Of a stretch of DNA of 64,000 nt, positions 25,877-33,519 are shown in pieces (within the stretch, counting starts at the first letter, position 1; every line of letters begins with the position of its first letter). The stretch comes from CAZSDU01 sp964429135 (GTDB lineage Bacteria; Bacteroidota; Bacteroidia; Bacteroidales; FEN-979). Made by a program: the position numbers and the translations under genes. The DNA lies in the NCBI GenBank assembly GCA_964429135.1, contig CAYSAU010000010.1, forward strand, positions 1-64,000, in the 5' to 3' direction. The notes below the pieces were generated by a model, which was given only the letters and a program-made list of their open reading frames with translations, was not told where the DNA came from and did not search any database.

Positions 25877-27987
25877 AAGAATTTAATCCGGTTATCTTCA
25901 ATTTTAGCCATTTTCTTCAGGCTGGGATAAAGGGCATTACTAACCCTGCTATCGAAAGCCTGTTTCAATTGCATTTTTTCATAAGTGAAATCTTCTTTTG
26001 CCGGGGCTTCAGTAACTTCATCAATGATGAGGCAATAGGCGCCAAAGTTACCCGTGATCGGACCATGAAATTCTCCGTTTTTCAGGGTAAAAATTTGTCC
26101 CAACACAATGTTTTCCCGACTCAGGGCAGAACGTCCGAAACCGGTGAATGTTAGTTGAGTAGTGTCCACTTTAACATTGTATTTTGCTGCCAGAGAATAG
26201 AGGTCTTTTCCCATGGCATCTTTTTTCATTTGTTCAGCAAGAAGTTCAACTTTCTTATAATTCTTGACCGAAGGTTCAATGTTTGATTTGATGGCTTCGA
26301 GGGGTTGTGGTCCTTTTGCTGCAATTTTCTTCAGGATGGCTACGGCATATTTTCCCGAGAGGTCGAACACAGGAGATACTTCATCCACTTTAGTGTTTTC
26401 CGCAAACGCCCATCTCACCAATTCCCTTGCAGAAGGAAGGCCATTGACATAAGCATCCATAGCCTTGACATTGGGTGCTTGTCTTTTCTGAAGTCCTGCG
26501 CTGATTGCCGCTTTCTCAAAGGTTTCGGCTGTTTTGTTTTGCCCCGCAAAGGTACTTGCCCTAACGTAGGTGTCCTGGAATGTTTGGTTACTGGGTTCTA
26601 TGTCGCGTACGAGCACAGCGGTTTTAACTTTTTTAATGGGTTTGGTTTTATTGGTAAGTTGGAAAACTGCGAAACCAATCCGGGTCTCAATCACTTTTAT
26701 TTCCTTAGGTTTCATATCCAATCCGGCGTTAAAGAAAGGATCAAAATTCGGATTGCCATCAGTAAACCACTTTAATTCTCCCCCGTCTTCTTTTGCTGAT
26801 GGATAATCAGAAAGCGTCTTAGCCAGGGAAGAAATCTGGTCGGGATTTTTTTTCAATACCATTGCCAGACTGTCGGCTTTTGCCCTGGCCTGCTCTTTTG
26901 TTCTTTTCACTGCTTCATTGCCAAGCCCAGCATAGGTGATAAGGATCTGGAACCCATTCATGGAATCAGGACGTTCCTGGATGTTCAGTAATTTCCCCAT
27001 ATACCATTTATTATTGAATTCGAAAGCAGGGATAATGGTTCCGGGTGTTGAGGAAAACATCAGAGAATCGAGTTTTCCAGGAAGGCTTCCTTTTTTCAGA
27101 TAACTACTGTCATATTTACTGTCGGAATTCGCAGTGGTGAAGTTAACAATGTCCGTTGCCCCTTGAAAATCCTTAAACAGCAAGGCTACGTCTTCTGCCG
27201 TTTTTTTACGGTCGGCTTCTGATGGATTTACTTCAAACACAACATAATCAATATCCCGGTAATCATCTTCATTATAAAAAAATCCTTTGTTTTTATCGTA
27301 AAATTTCTGATAGTCGGCATCAGTTATTTTGACCAGACTGTCGGCAATGTTAAAAACAGAAGGAGACACAAAGCGAACTGTAAGGGATTTGGTTTGACGG
27401 GTATATGTTTTTTGAAGGAATACTTTTGGTTGATAATAAGCCTTGGAAATCAGGTTGTTGAATTTAGATTCAAGGCGATCATCTTTAATGGCTTTTTCGA
27501 ACTGCAGCCATTGGTTTTTGGCCTTGGGTTCCATTTTATCAAGGTTTTTCAGATAATTGATCACCAGAGCGGGATCATATTGTCCGGTATTGGGATCTTT
27601 GAAATATTGGAGAATATACCGATGAGGTTGTTTGCCCTGGACTTGGTCAAAGAGTTCTTCCGGGGAAACCGTGAGTCCCAGTTCGTCATATTCTTCTGCC
27701 ATCAGCGCTTGTTTAACCATCATGTCCCAGATACTTTCCCTGATGGCGTATGTTTCCTGATCTGTTATCTTATCGTTGCCCGAATTTTGTTTTTGAGCAT
27801 CGATGGCTTCTTCCACTTTATTACTGAATTCAACATATGGAATTTGTTCACCATTGATGGAGCCCACGTTGTTCGTCCCCTTTGATTGTTTTTTACCAAA
27901 GTCTCCAATTACAAAGGCAGCAATAGCCACACCCACGATAATGACAGCCAGTCCTGAGTGTTTTCTGATTTTTCCGATAATCGCCAT
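25873..27987 (-). CDS. Periplasmic peptidyl-prolyl isomerase of the SurA/PpiD type
   Basis: The 704-residue protein starts with a short cytoplasmic stretch and a single membrane anchor (about 13-29), then a SurA-N-like domain from about 40 and a parvulin domain (about 345-450). This is the PpiD plan: an inner-membrane chaperone that helps newly exported proteins fold in the periplasm. The C-terminal segment is a second, degenerate isomerase-like region. It is downstream of lptC on the same strand, with its own -7 element between them. Confidence 0.93.
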   Translation of the reverse strand: MAIIGKIRKHSGLAVIIVGVAIAAFVIGDFGKKQSKGTNNVGSINGEQIPYVEFSNKVEEAIDAQKQNSGNDKITDQETYAIRESIWDMMVKQALMAEEYDELGLTVSPEELFDQVQGKQPHRYILQYFKDPNTGQYDPALVINYLKNLDKMEPKAKNQWLQFEKAIKDDRLESKFNNLISKAYYQPKVFLQKTYTRQTKSLTVRFVSPSVFNIADSLVKITDADYQKFYDKNKGFFYNEDDYRDIDYVVFEVNPSEADRKKTAEDVALLFKDFQGATDIVNFTTANSDSKYDSSYLKKGSLPGKLDSLMFSSTPGTIIPAFEFNNKWYMGKLLNIQERPDSMNGFQILITYAGLGNEAVKRTKEQARAKADSLAMVLKKNPDQISSLAKTLSDYPSAKEDGGELKWFTDGNPNFDPFFNAGLDMKPKEIKVIETRIGFAVFQLTNKTKPIKKVKTAVLVRDIEPSNQTFQDTYVRASTFAGQNKTAETFEKAAISAGLQKRQAPNVKAMDAYVNGLPSARELVRWAFAENTKVDEVSPVFDLSGKYAVAILKKIAAKGPQPLEAIKSNIEPSVKNYKKVELLAEQMKKDAMGKDLYSLAAKYNVKVDTTQLTFTGFGRSALSRENIVLGQIFTLKNGEFHGPITGNFGAYCLIIDEVTEAPAKEDFTYEKMQLKQAFDSRVSNALYPSLKKMAKIEDNRIKFF

Positions 27988-28015
27988 TCTACAAGAATTT
28001 ATTTAAAATAGGGTG

Positions 28016-28023
28016 CAAAAGTA
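28016..28023 (-). promoter_or_regulatory. Putative -7 promoter element of the ppiD-like gene
   Basis: TACTTTTG on the minus strand matches TAnnTTTG, 28 bp before the ATG at 27987. Confidence 0.5.
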
Positions 28024-28039
28024 GGGATAATTCATGAAA

Positions 28040-28606
28040 CTACAAAGAGTCTTTCTTTACGGTCATCTGTCCGCTGGGATTTTTTATGGTATAGCGTGTA
28101 AATGATTCATTCGATTCCATTCCATCACCAAAAAGCACTTTATCAGGAGTAGTGATTTTAACCCTGACTTCAGACCAGATCAGGCGTTTTTGTTCATCCC
28201 ATACAAGATGTTCGGTGTTTAATTGTTTGTTTTCCTTTTCATTTCTAAGGATTACATTTCCGGAAGCTTCCATGGTATGGTTTGATTCATTCTGCCGGCC
28301 GTAATTTCCCGCGATGGTTGTCGAGACTTGTTTAATGGAATCGTAGATAAATACTTTAAAGCCCTTGGGAAATTCAATCAGGGATTTTTCACCGGAATAT
28401 CGTTTTAAATATGGACTGACCAGTTTTGCCTGAAGGTGTCCGGAATCGCTGAAGATGACCTCGATATTGCTGGCGGTCATCATGGGGTCGTCTTTTTTCG
28501 GGTTAAGGATAGACAAACTGTCTTGCTGGCGTGAACAGCCTGCATCAATCAGCAGGATAAGTCCGGACAGGCAGAGGAAAAAAAAACGGCTGGAAATGAA
28601 TTTCAA
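28040..28606 (-). CDS. lptC: LPS export protein LptC
   Basis: The 188-residue protein has a hydrophobic N-terminus ending in a lipobox-like A-G-C, and the repeated beta-jellyroll strands of LptC (M-T-A-S-N-I-E-V-I-F-S-D-S-G-H-L-Q-A-K-L and, later, M-E-A-S-G-N-V-I-L-R-N). LptC passes lipopolysaccharide from the inner-membrane transporter to LptA in the periplasm. It starts 2 bp after the outer-membrane protein gene. The Cys may make it a lipoprotein rather than a bitopic protein, as proposed for other Bacteroidota members. Confidence 0.9.
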   Translation of the reverse strand: MKFISSRFFFLCLSGLILLIDAGCSRQQDSLSILNPKKDDPMMTASNIEVIFSDSGHLQAKLVSPYLKRYSGEKSLIEFPKGFKVFIYDSIKQVSTTIAGNYGRQNESNHTMEASGNVILRNEKENKQLNTEHLVWDEQKRLIWSEVRVKITTPDKVLFGDGMESNESFTRYTIKNPSGQMTVKKDSL

Positions 28607-28608
28607 GG

Positions 28609-29895
28609 TTAGTAATACTTACGTTTGACAAACCATCGCTCATAGATGGAAAATCCAATAACCAGTTTGAGATAGCTCTCACGGATTAGATCTGCCTGGG
28701 TGGTTCCCCGGGTTCCCAGTTGAAAACCGACATTCAGGGCTGTTTTGACTCCGCGGAGCGGCAACCCGAACCCAAGGGTGACAGCATATTCACTTAAGTG
28801 TTTTTCCCTGAGTTTGAGGTAGCTGTTATCGTAAAAGAAACCGATACGATAACGGACACGGCTAAGATAATTGTTGTAATTGTTTGCATTAGGCAGAAAT
28901 TCTGCCCCGAAATGGATTTGCCAGCTATCAACCAGGGAATCGCTCATGTCGAAAGCAGTGAATTTACTCCAATTTTGCCATTTAAAATCTATCCCCACCA
29001 GAAATTTATCCGGTTTTTCAAGCGCCAAACCTCCCCCAATCATGGTCGGGATAATAATTTTCCCTTTATATCCTTCAGCCATGGCGATGGTGTCTTTAAT
29101 GATTTCCGTATCACTGGAGTTCAGCAGAAAAGACTGTGCAAGCATATTGGTTTTAGCACTCATGCGTGAAGAATGTGCATAAACGGCACCCAGGTTCAGA
29201 AATAGATTATTTTTCAGTTTAGCCTTGTATTGTATCCCGAAATTGAAATACAGGTCATTTATATTAATATCATTATCCACCTTGAAATTCATGGAATAAG
29301 CGGAATCAGGGAATAATACCATGGCTTGTCTGTTCATGGTCCCGAAGAGGTATGAAGCATTGACTCCCACGGAAAGATTTTTTACAATCCGGAAAGCGTT
29401 GCCCCAGAAGAACCGGTTAATTCCTCCGCTTCCGGAATAAATTCTAAGGACAGAACCGATGCCGTCATATTCTTCATAGTTAGCCACACTGTATCCTACA
29501 TCGCTGAAGGGTACCAAACCAAGGGTTGTATGCCACCATTTGGTGACCGGCAATCCAAATAAAAGATATCCAAGAGAGGCATAGTTACGGTTGGCTGTCT
29601 GGTAATTGGAGCTTAGCTTCACCATGTCGATATTGAACCCTCCTTCAAAAACAAAAGAGGATGAATCAAAAGCCATGTATGAAGCCGGATTGGAATAATT
29701 GATGTGATAAGGCGAGCTGAAAGCAAAACTGGTCTGTCCCATGGAAAGATTCCATGCGTTGTTATTATCGCTGAGGTCGCCAATACCAAAACGGGAGTAA
29801 GGTGAAGCAATCCTGATCTGTGAATATAAGGAAAGACTGAGGAACAAAGACAGTATTACAATTGGAAGTCGCAGGCTATTTGGCTTTATTGACAT
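28609..29895 (-). CDS. Outer-membrane beta-barrel protein (coaX-lptC neighbour)
   Basis: The product has 428 residues from the ATG at 29895, whose signal peptide ends S-L-Y-S-Q. The mature part begins S-P-Y-S-R-F-G-I-G-D and has long alternating strands and N-Y-S-N-P-A-S-Y, a plan like FadL/OmpP1-type barrels. Bacteroidota commonly encode this protein between coaX and lptC, which hints at a role in outer-membrane assembly or lipid handling. The start overlaps the end of coaX by 20 bp, so translation is probably coupled. The substrate is unknown. Confidence 0.85.
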   Translation of the reverse strand: MSIKPNSLRLPIVILSLFLSLSLYSQIRIASPYSRFGIGDLSDNNNAWNLSMGQTSFAFSSPYHINYSNPASYMAFDSSSFVFEGGFNIDMVKLSSNYQTANRNYASLGYLLFGLPVTKWWHTTLGLVPFSDVGYSVANYEEYDGIGSVLRIYSGSGGINRFFWGNAFRIVKNLSVGVNASYLFGTMNRQAMVLFPDSAYSMNFKVDNDININDLYFNFGIQYKAKLKNNLFLNLGAVYAHSSRMSAKTNMLAQSFLLNSSDTEIIKDTIAMAEGYKGKIIIPTMIGGGLALEKPDKFLVGIDFKWQNWSKFTAFDMSDSLVDSWQIHFGAEFLPNANNYNNYLSRVRYRIGFFYDNSYLKLREKHLSEYAVTLGFGLPLRGVKTALNVGFQLGTRGTTQADLIRESYLKLVIGFSIYERWFVKRKYY

Positions 29896-30610
29896 TAAAT
29901 TCAAGAATTTGACAGAGTCCGTGTATGACGATATTTGGGAATGCAAAGATGCTAATTTTTAGCCGTTTATCAAAATATTTAAGATCACCTCCGCTGAGGA
30001 TGATTTTTAAACCGGGAAATTTTTCCAGGTAAAGCTGTGCAACTCCTTCAATTTCAGCAATAGTTCCATTTACCACTCCGGAAATAATGGATGCTTCCGT
30101 ATTCTTACCCACAAGGCTTTCACTTTCCTTGATTTGAATTAACGGGAGTTTTCCCGTAAAAGTATGCAGCGCTTTGAAACGCATGTCCTGTCCGGGGGAA
30201 ATAGCACCGCCAAGGTATTCGCCTTTTGCATTGATGAGGTCATAGGTAATGCAACTTCCGGCATTGATGGATAACACCGGCGAATCAGGGAATTTTTGGT
30301 TGGCGGCGACTGCTGCCGCAAGGCGGTCTTTCCCCAGGGTGGATGGAGTCGTATACTTATTTTTCAGCGGGATAGGAGTGTTTTCATCCAACTCAATAAA
30401 AGAAAATTTTTTTGATAAAAAATTCCGGATGGAAACAGGGAAAGGCACAACGGAAGAAAGTATGCAATGATCGATACCCGGGTAGTTCCGGATAAAATCC
30501 CTGACGGTCTTTAGTGAAATGGATGGGAATAATTTTAAATCCAGTAAACGCCCATCTTGAAAGATGGCCAGTTTTTTATTGGTGTTGCCTAAATCCAGAA
30601 TCAGGTACAT
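29876..30610 (-). CDS. coaX: Type III pantothenate kinase
   Basis: The 244-residue enzyme phosphorylates pantothenate, the first step of CoA synthesis. It shows the ASKHA-type phosphate motif D-L-G-N-T-N at the start and the I-N-A-G-S-C-I-T-Y-D motif around 115-125 (usual D-x-G-T-A-x-T-x-D), G-G-A-I-S-P-G after it and L-S-G-G-D near the end. It begins a coaX-OMP-lptC-ppiD run on the minus strand. Confidence 0.95.
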   Translation of the reverse strand: MYLILDLGNTNKKLAIFQDGRLLDLKLFPSISLKTVRDFIRNYPGIDHCILSSVVPFPVSIRNFLSKKFSFIELDENTPIPLKNKYTTPSTLGKDRLAAAVAANQKFPDSPVLSINAGSCITYDLINAKGEYLGGAISPGQDMRFKALHTFTGKLPLIQIKESESLVGKNTEASIISGVVNGTIAEIEGVAQLYLEKFPGLKIILSGGDLKYFDKRLKISIFAFPNIVIHGLCQILEFNVNKAK

Positions 30611-30625
30611 TGATTTGCGATTTGT

Positions 30626-30656
30626 GCCCGCCTAACGGCAGGCAGGATTTACGATA
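30626..30656. repeat. Intergenic palindromic repeat unit
   Basis: GCCCGCCTAACGGCAGGCAGG is followed by ATTTACGAT. The GGCAGG plus ATTT block and the GTAAAT-type unit recur, inverted, at 16983-17010. It is likely one of the small dispersed repeats common in Bacteroidota intergenic regions. Confidence 0.45.
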
Positions 30657-30741
30657 TCAATTCATTATTGATGGTTGGGGAAGTAGGGCATATCCTTACA
30701 ATCGTCAATCTGAAATCTAAAACCGTAATTAAGGCAAAGGT

Positions 30742-30772
30742 ATTGGTTTTTTCAAAAAACTTCGTAATTTTG
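30742..30772 (+). promoter_or_regulatory. Promoter of tRNA-Phe
   Basis: TAATTTTG at 30765-30772 matches TAnnTTTG, and ATTGG near 30742 is an acceptable -33 element at 19-nt spacing. The tRNA begins 20 bp later. Confidence 0.6.
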
Positions 30773-30791
30773 CCATCCCTTAATAAAAGAA

Positions 30792-30864
<73 letters not shown>

Positions 30865-30877
30865 CGTCATATAAAAG

Positions 30878-30918
30878 AAAAAACCCTGATTCCTATGCGT
30901 TTCAGGGTTTTTGTTTTT
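30878..30918 (+). terminator. Rho-independent terminator after tRNA-Phe
   Basis: AAAACCCTGA pairs with TCAGGGTTTT across an 11-nt loop, followed by a T-rich tract. It could also act for the convergent gene at 30934, since the stem is bordered by A-runs and T-runs. Confidence 0.8.
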
Positions 30919-30933
30919 TCGGGATGAGTGAAG

Positions 30934-31128
30934 TTATTCCTCCAAATACTTTAAAAATTTTTCGTCGATATGCTGATTGAACCATTTATCAATCATCGAC
31001 TTCCTGAACCTCCATTCCTTGCCGAGCTTGGCTGCCGGGATTTTTCCTGTTTGCGCCCAGACATAGATCGTCTGAGGTTTTAATTTTAAATATTTGGCAA
31101 CTTCCTCCAGGGTCATAATATCTTCCAT
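30934..31128 (-). CDS. Helix-turn-helix (AlpA/excisionase-type) DNA-binding protein
   Basis: The 64-residue protein is a single winged-HTH of the MerR/excisionase class: M-T-L-E-E-V-A-K-Y-L-K-L, then Q-T-I-Y-V-W-A-Q-T-G-K-I-P-A-A-K-L-G-K-E-W-R-F-R. Such proteins bind DNA as small regulators or recombination directionality factors. No integrase is adjacent, and it lies 2 bp after the membrane protein gene, so a local regulator is more likely than an excisionase. Confidence 0.85.
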   Translation of the reverse strand: MEDIMTLEEVAKYLKLKPQTIYVWAQTGKIPAAKLGKEWRFRKSMIDKWFNQHIDEKFLKYLEE

Positions 31129-31130
31129 GT

Positions 31131-31919
31131 TTATTTCTTTAACAATTTAATCACTGAAGTTGTATCTTGGGTGCGGTTGATGGTTGAATCAGCTTGAGTA
31201 AAAGGCTGGATTGAATTTTCCCGCCTGGGGTAATCCTTAGAAGAGGCCAGTTGTTCTATTGAATACACGATGGCCGTGTAAAAATTTCCTTCATATTTTC
31301 GGAAAACTTTAAAAGTTTCAGTTTTTTCACATAAAAACGGACGAAGGTTCCAGGCTAACTGAATGCCGACAAAGACTAAAATGATAATCCATATCCTGAA
31401 AACAATTACACCGACCTTGGGATAGATGTCTTTATTTTCACAGGCATATTTTAAGGCATCGACCATCAGCCGCATGCCGAAAATTCCTGCAAAAATGAAT
31501 ATAGCCACATGCAGCAGCTGGAGAAAATGATAATTTCCTCCGGTGATCTGGAATACAATGACGATGGGAGCGAAAGAAATAGCAATGGTGGAGGTAAGAA
31601 CCAATCCGCTGAGGACAATAATGATCATTTGCCTCACACTCATTTTTGAACCTAAAACCTGTTGGATAATGAAAAATGATGGAAAACAGATAATCATGGC
31701 AGAGAGAAAAAGGACAATGATCTTTATTCCGGCTGCAATAGACTGAACCAGGCTATGGTAACTGCCCATAACTACACCATAAAGAAAAGCAAAAAGACAG
31801 ATCATTAAAATCTGGTTGAGGATCAAACGGTTGGATTGACTGGTATTGATCTCATTGAAGAATGATTCCTTATTCTGGAAAACCTGAAAGACTTCCCTGA
31901 TTCCGTTTAACTTTTTCAT
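31131..31919 (-). CDS. Multi-pass inner-membrane protein, Yip1-like
   Basis: The 262-residue protein has about five transmembrane segments between residues 35 and 200 and a polar C-terminal tail. The pattern (soluble N-terminal helix, then hydrophobic helices with P-S-F-F-I-I-Q-Q-V-L-G in the second loop) resembles Yip1-domain proteins of Bacteroidota. No catalytic motif is seen. It is followed by a small HTH gene 2 bp away, suggesting a two-gene operon. Confidence 0.7.
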   Translation of the reverse strand: MKKLNGIREVFQVFQNKESFFNEINTSQSNRLILNQILMICLFAFLYGVVMGSYHSLVQSIAAGIKIIVLFLSAMIICFPSFFIIQQVLGSKMSVRQMIIIVLSGLVLTSTIAISFAPIVIVFQITGGNYHFLQLLHVAIFIFAGIFGMRLMVDALKYACENKDIYPKVGVIVFRIWIIILVFVGIQLAWNLRPFLCEKTETFKVFRKYEGNFYTAIVYSIEQLASSKDYPRRENSIQPFTQADSTINRTQDTTSVIKLLKK

Positions 31920-31939
31920 GATGTTTTGTTTTTATTGCG

Positions 31940-31947
31940 CAAATATA
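31940..31947 (-). promoter_or_regulatory. Putative -7 element for the Yip1-like gene
   Basis: TATATTTG on the minus strand matches TAnnTTTG and lies 20 bp before the ATG at 31919. Confidence 0.5.
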
Positions 31948-32053
31948 CTAAATTATTATTATATTATATTATTTGTTACTGTATTTTATTGTTTAATGAT
32001 TTTTTAACAAAAAAGCATTTTTATTTTTCTAATGGTTTTTCTATGGAGCCTGT

Positions 32054-32061
32054 TATCTTTG
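32054..32061 (+). promoter_or_regulatory. Putative -7 element for the GT22-like gene
   Basis: TATCTTTG matches TAnnTTTG and ends 17 bp before the ATG at 32079. Confidence 0.5.
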
Positions 32062-32078
32062 TTTCTTTTCTGTAATTT

Positions 32079-33515
32079 ATGGATAGAAGAAAGGTATATT
32101 TTCTGAGCGGATTTATCTTGATGGTCGCCGCTTTTTTCTCTGCCGGATACCTGCACCCGGACGAACATTTTCAAATCATCGAATTTGCTGCTTTAAAGCT
32201 GCAGCTTACCGAAGCAATAAACCTTCCCTGGGAGTTTCATTCCCAGATGAGACCGGCCATTCAGCCGGCAATGGTGGTATTGATATACCGTTTGATTGGT
32301 TTATTAGCGACCCCTGACCCCTTTTTCGTTGCTTTTATATTAAGATTGTTGACGGGCTGTATTTCTTTTCTGGCTATGTGGATGATCTATAAAGCGTATG
32401 AAAAAGAATTCAGCAATGAAGAATTGAAAAAATGGTTTCTGATCTTGTCCTTTTTCTTATGGTTTATCATTTTTATCAATGTAAGATTTACCTCCGAAAC
32501 CTGGTCGGGAAATGTTTTTCTGATTGCTTTTTCCTATTTAAAGATCAAAAAGCTGCAAATCCGGCTTCATCATTATTTTCTGACGGGGATATTATTGGGC
32601 TTGTCTTTTTTGTTTCGCTATCAATCTGGATTGTTGATCCTGGGATTGGGTTTATGGTTACTGTTCATCGCCAGGGAGTCTGTTTCCAAGTTGTTGATTA
32701 TGTGTTCAGGGATATTTTTGGTATTTATTCTGGGGCTGTTCATCGATCGCTGGTTCTACGGAGTTTGGACCATCACGGCCTGGAATTACCTGCTGCAGAA
32801 TATCCTGATGGATAAGGTCTCAGGTTTTGGCATTCAGCCCTGGTATTTTTACTTTTCAAGCACGTTTTGGGAAGGGATTCCTCCGTTCAGCCTGGTTTAT
32901 ATTGCTGCAGTATTGTTGTTTTTCATTTTCAGAAAAAGGGATATTTTATCCTGGACTTTAATTCCGTTTTTACTGATTCATTTTATCATCGGGCATAAGG
33001 AAATGCGATTTATTTTTCCTATTCTTGGCTTTATGCCGTATATCATTGTCTGGGCAATCGGGTTTGTGAAAAAAAAATGGATACCCCGTTTGCTTGATAT
33101 TAAAGGGGTAAAATATAGTGTATATGTATTCTGGATTACTAACCTGATCATGGTAATAATCGTTACAGTTACTCCTGTTGACAATGAAAACGGTATTTTT
33201 CAGAAAATTTACAGGGATTATCCGACTCCGACCACTTTGTATTTTATCAAGGAGGATCCTTATCACAGGGCCCTGGATATTAATTTTTACAAACGTCAAA
33301 ACCTGATCACCGCAAAGGTGGATTCTTTTGAGCAGGTGAACCTTGTTCCGGGGTATACCAGTTTGCTTGTAGTGTTGATGAATCCTGAAACCCCAGGCTT
33401 AAGATACAAACGGAAACTAATTTACACTTCCTTTCCTGATTGGTTGAAGTTCTTTAATTTTAACCATTGGATAGAACGTACCCGTTTCTGGTACGTTTAT
33501 GAAATAGTGGAATGA
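32079..33515 (+). CDS. GT22-type (Alg9/PIG-B-like) membrane mannosyltransferase
   Basis: The 478-residue protein has about ten hydrophobic segments. Two motifs mark the GT22 family of dolichol-phosphate-mannose-using transferases: H-P-D-E-H-F-Q in the first external loop (family H-P-D-E-Y-F-Q) and H-K-E-M-R-F-I-F-P near residue 307 (family H-K-E-x-R-F). GT22 enzymes are best known from eukaryotic N-glycan and GPI-anchor synthesis; bacterial members exist, and this one would use a polyprenyl-phosphate sugar donor at the outer face of the inner membrane. The acceptor is unknown. The gene stands alone, with a convergent M16C peptidase gene 4 bp after it. Confidence 0.85.
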   Translation: MDRRKVYFLSGFILMVAAFFSAGYLHPDEHFQIIEFAALKLQLTEAINLPWEFHSQMRPAIQPAMVVLIYRLIGLLATPDPFFVAFILRLLTGCISFLAMWMIYKAYEKEFSNEELKKWFLILSFFLWFIIFINVRFTSETWSGNVFLIAFSYLKIKKLQIRLHHYFLTGILLGLSFLFRYQSGLLILGLGLWLLFIARESVSKLLIMCSGIFLVFILGLFIDRWFYGVWTITAWNYLLQNILMDKVSGFGIQPWYFYFSSTFWEGIPPFSLVYIAAVLLFFIFRKRDILSWTLIPFLLIHFIIGHKEMRFIFPILGFMPYIIVWAIGFVKKKWIPRLLDIKGVKYSVYVFWITNLIMVIIVTVTPVDNENGIFQKIYRDYPTPTTLYFIKEDPYHRALDINFYKRQNLITAKVDSFEQVNLVPGYTSLLVVLMNPETPGLRYKRKLIYTSFPDWLKFFNFNHWIERTRFWYVYEIVE

Positions 33516-33519
33516 TACC

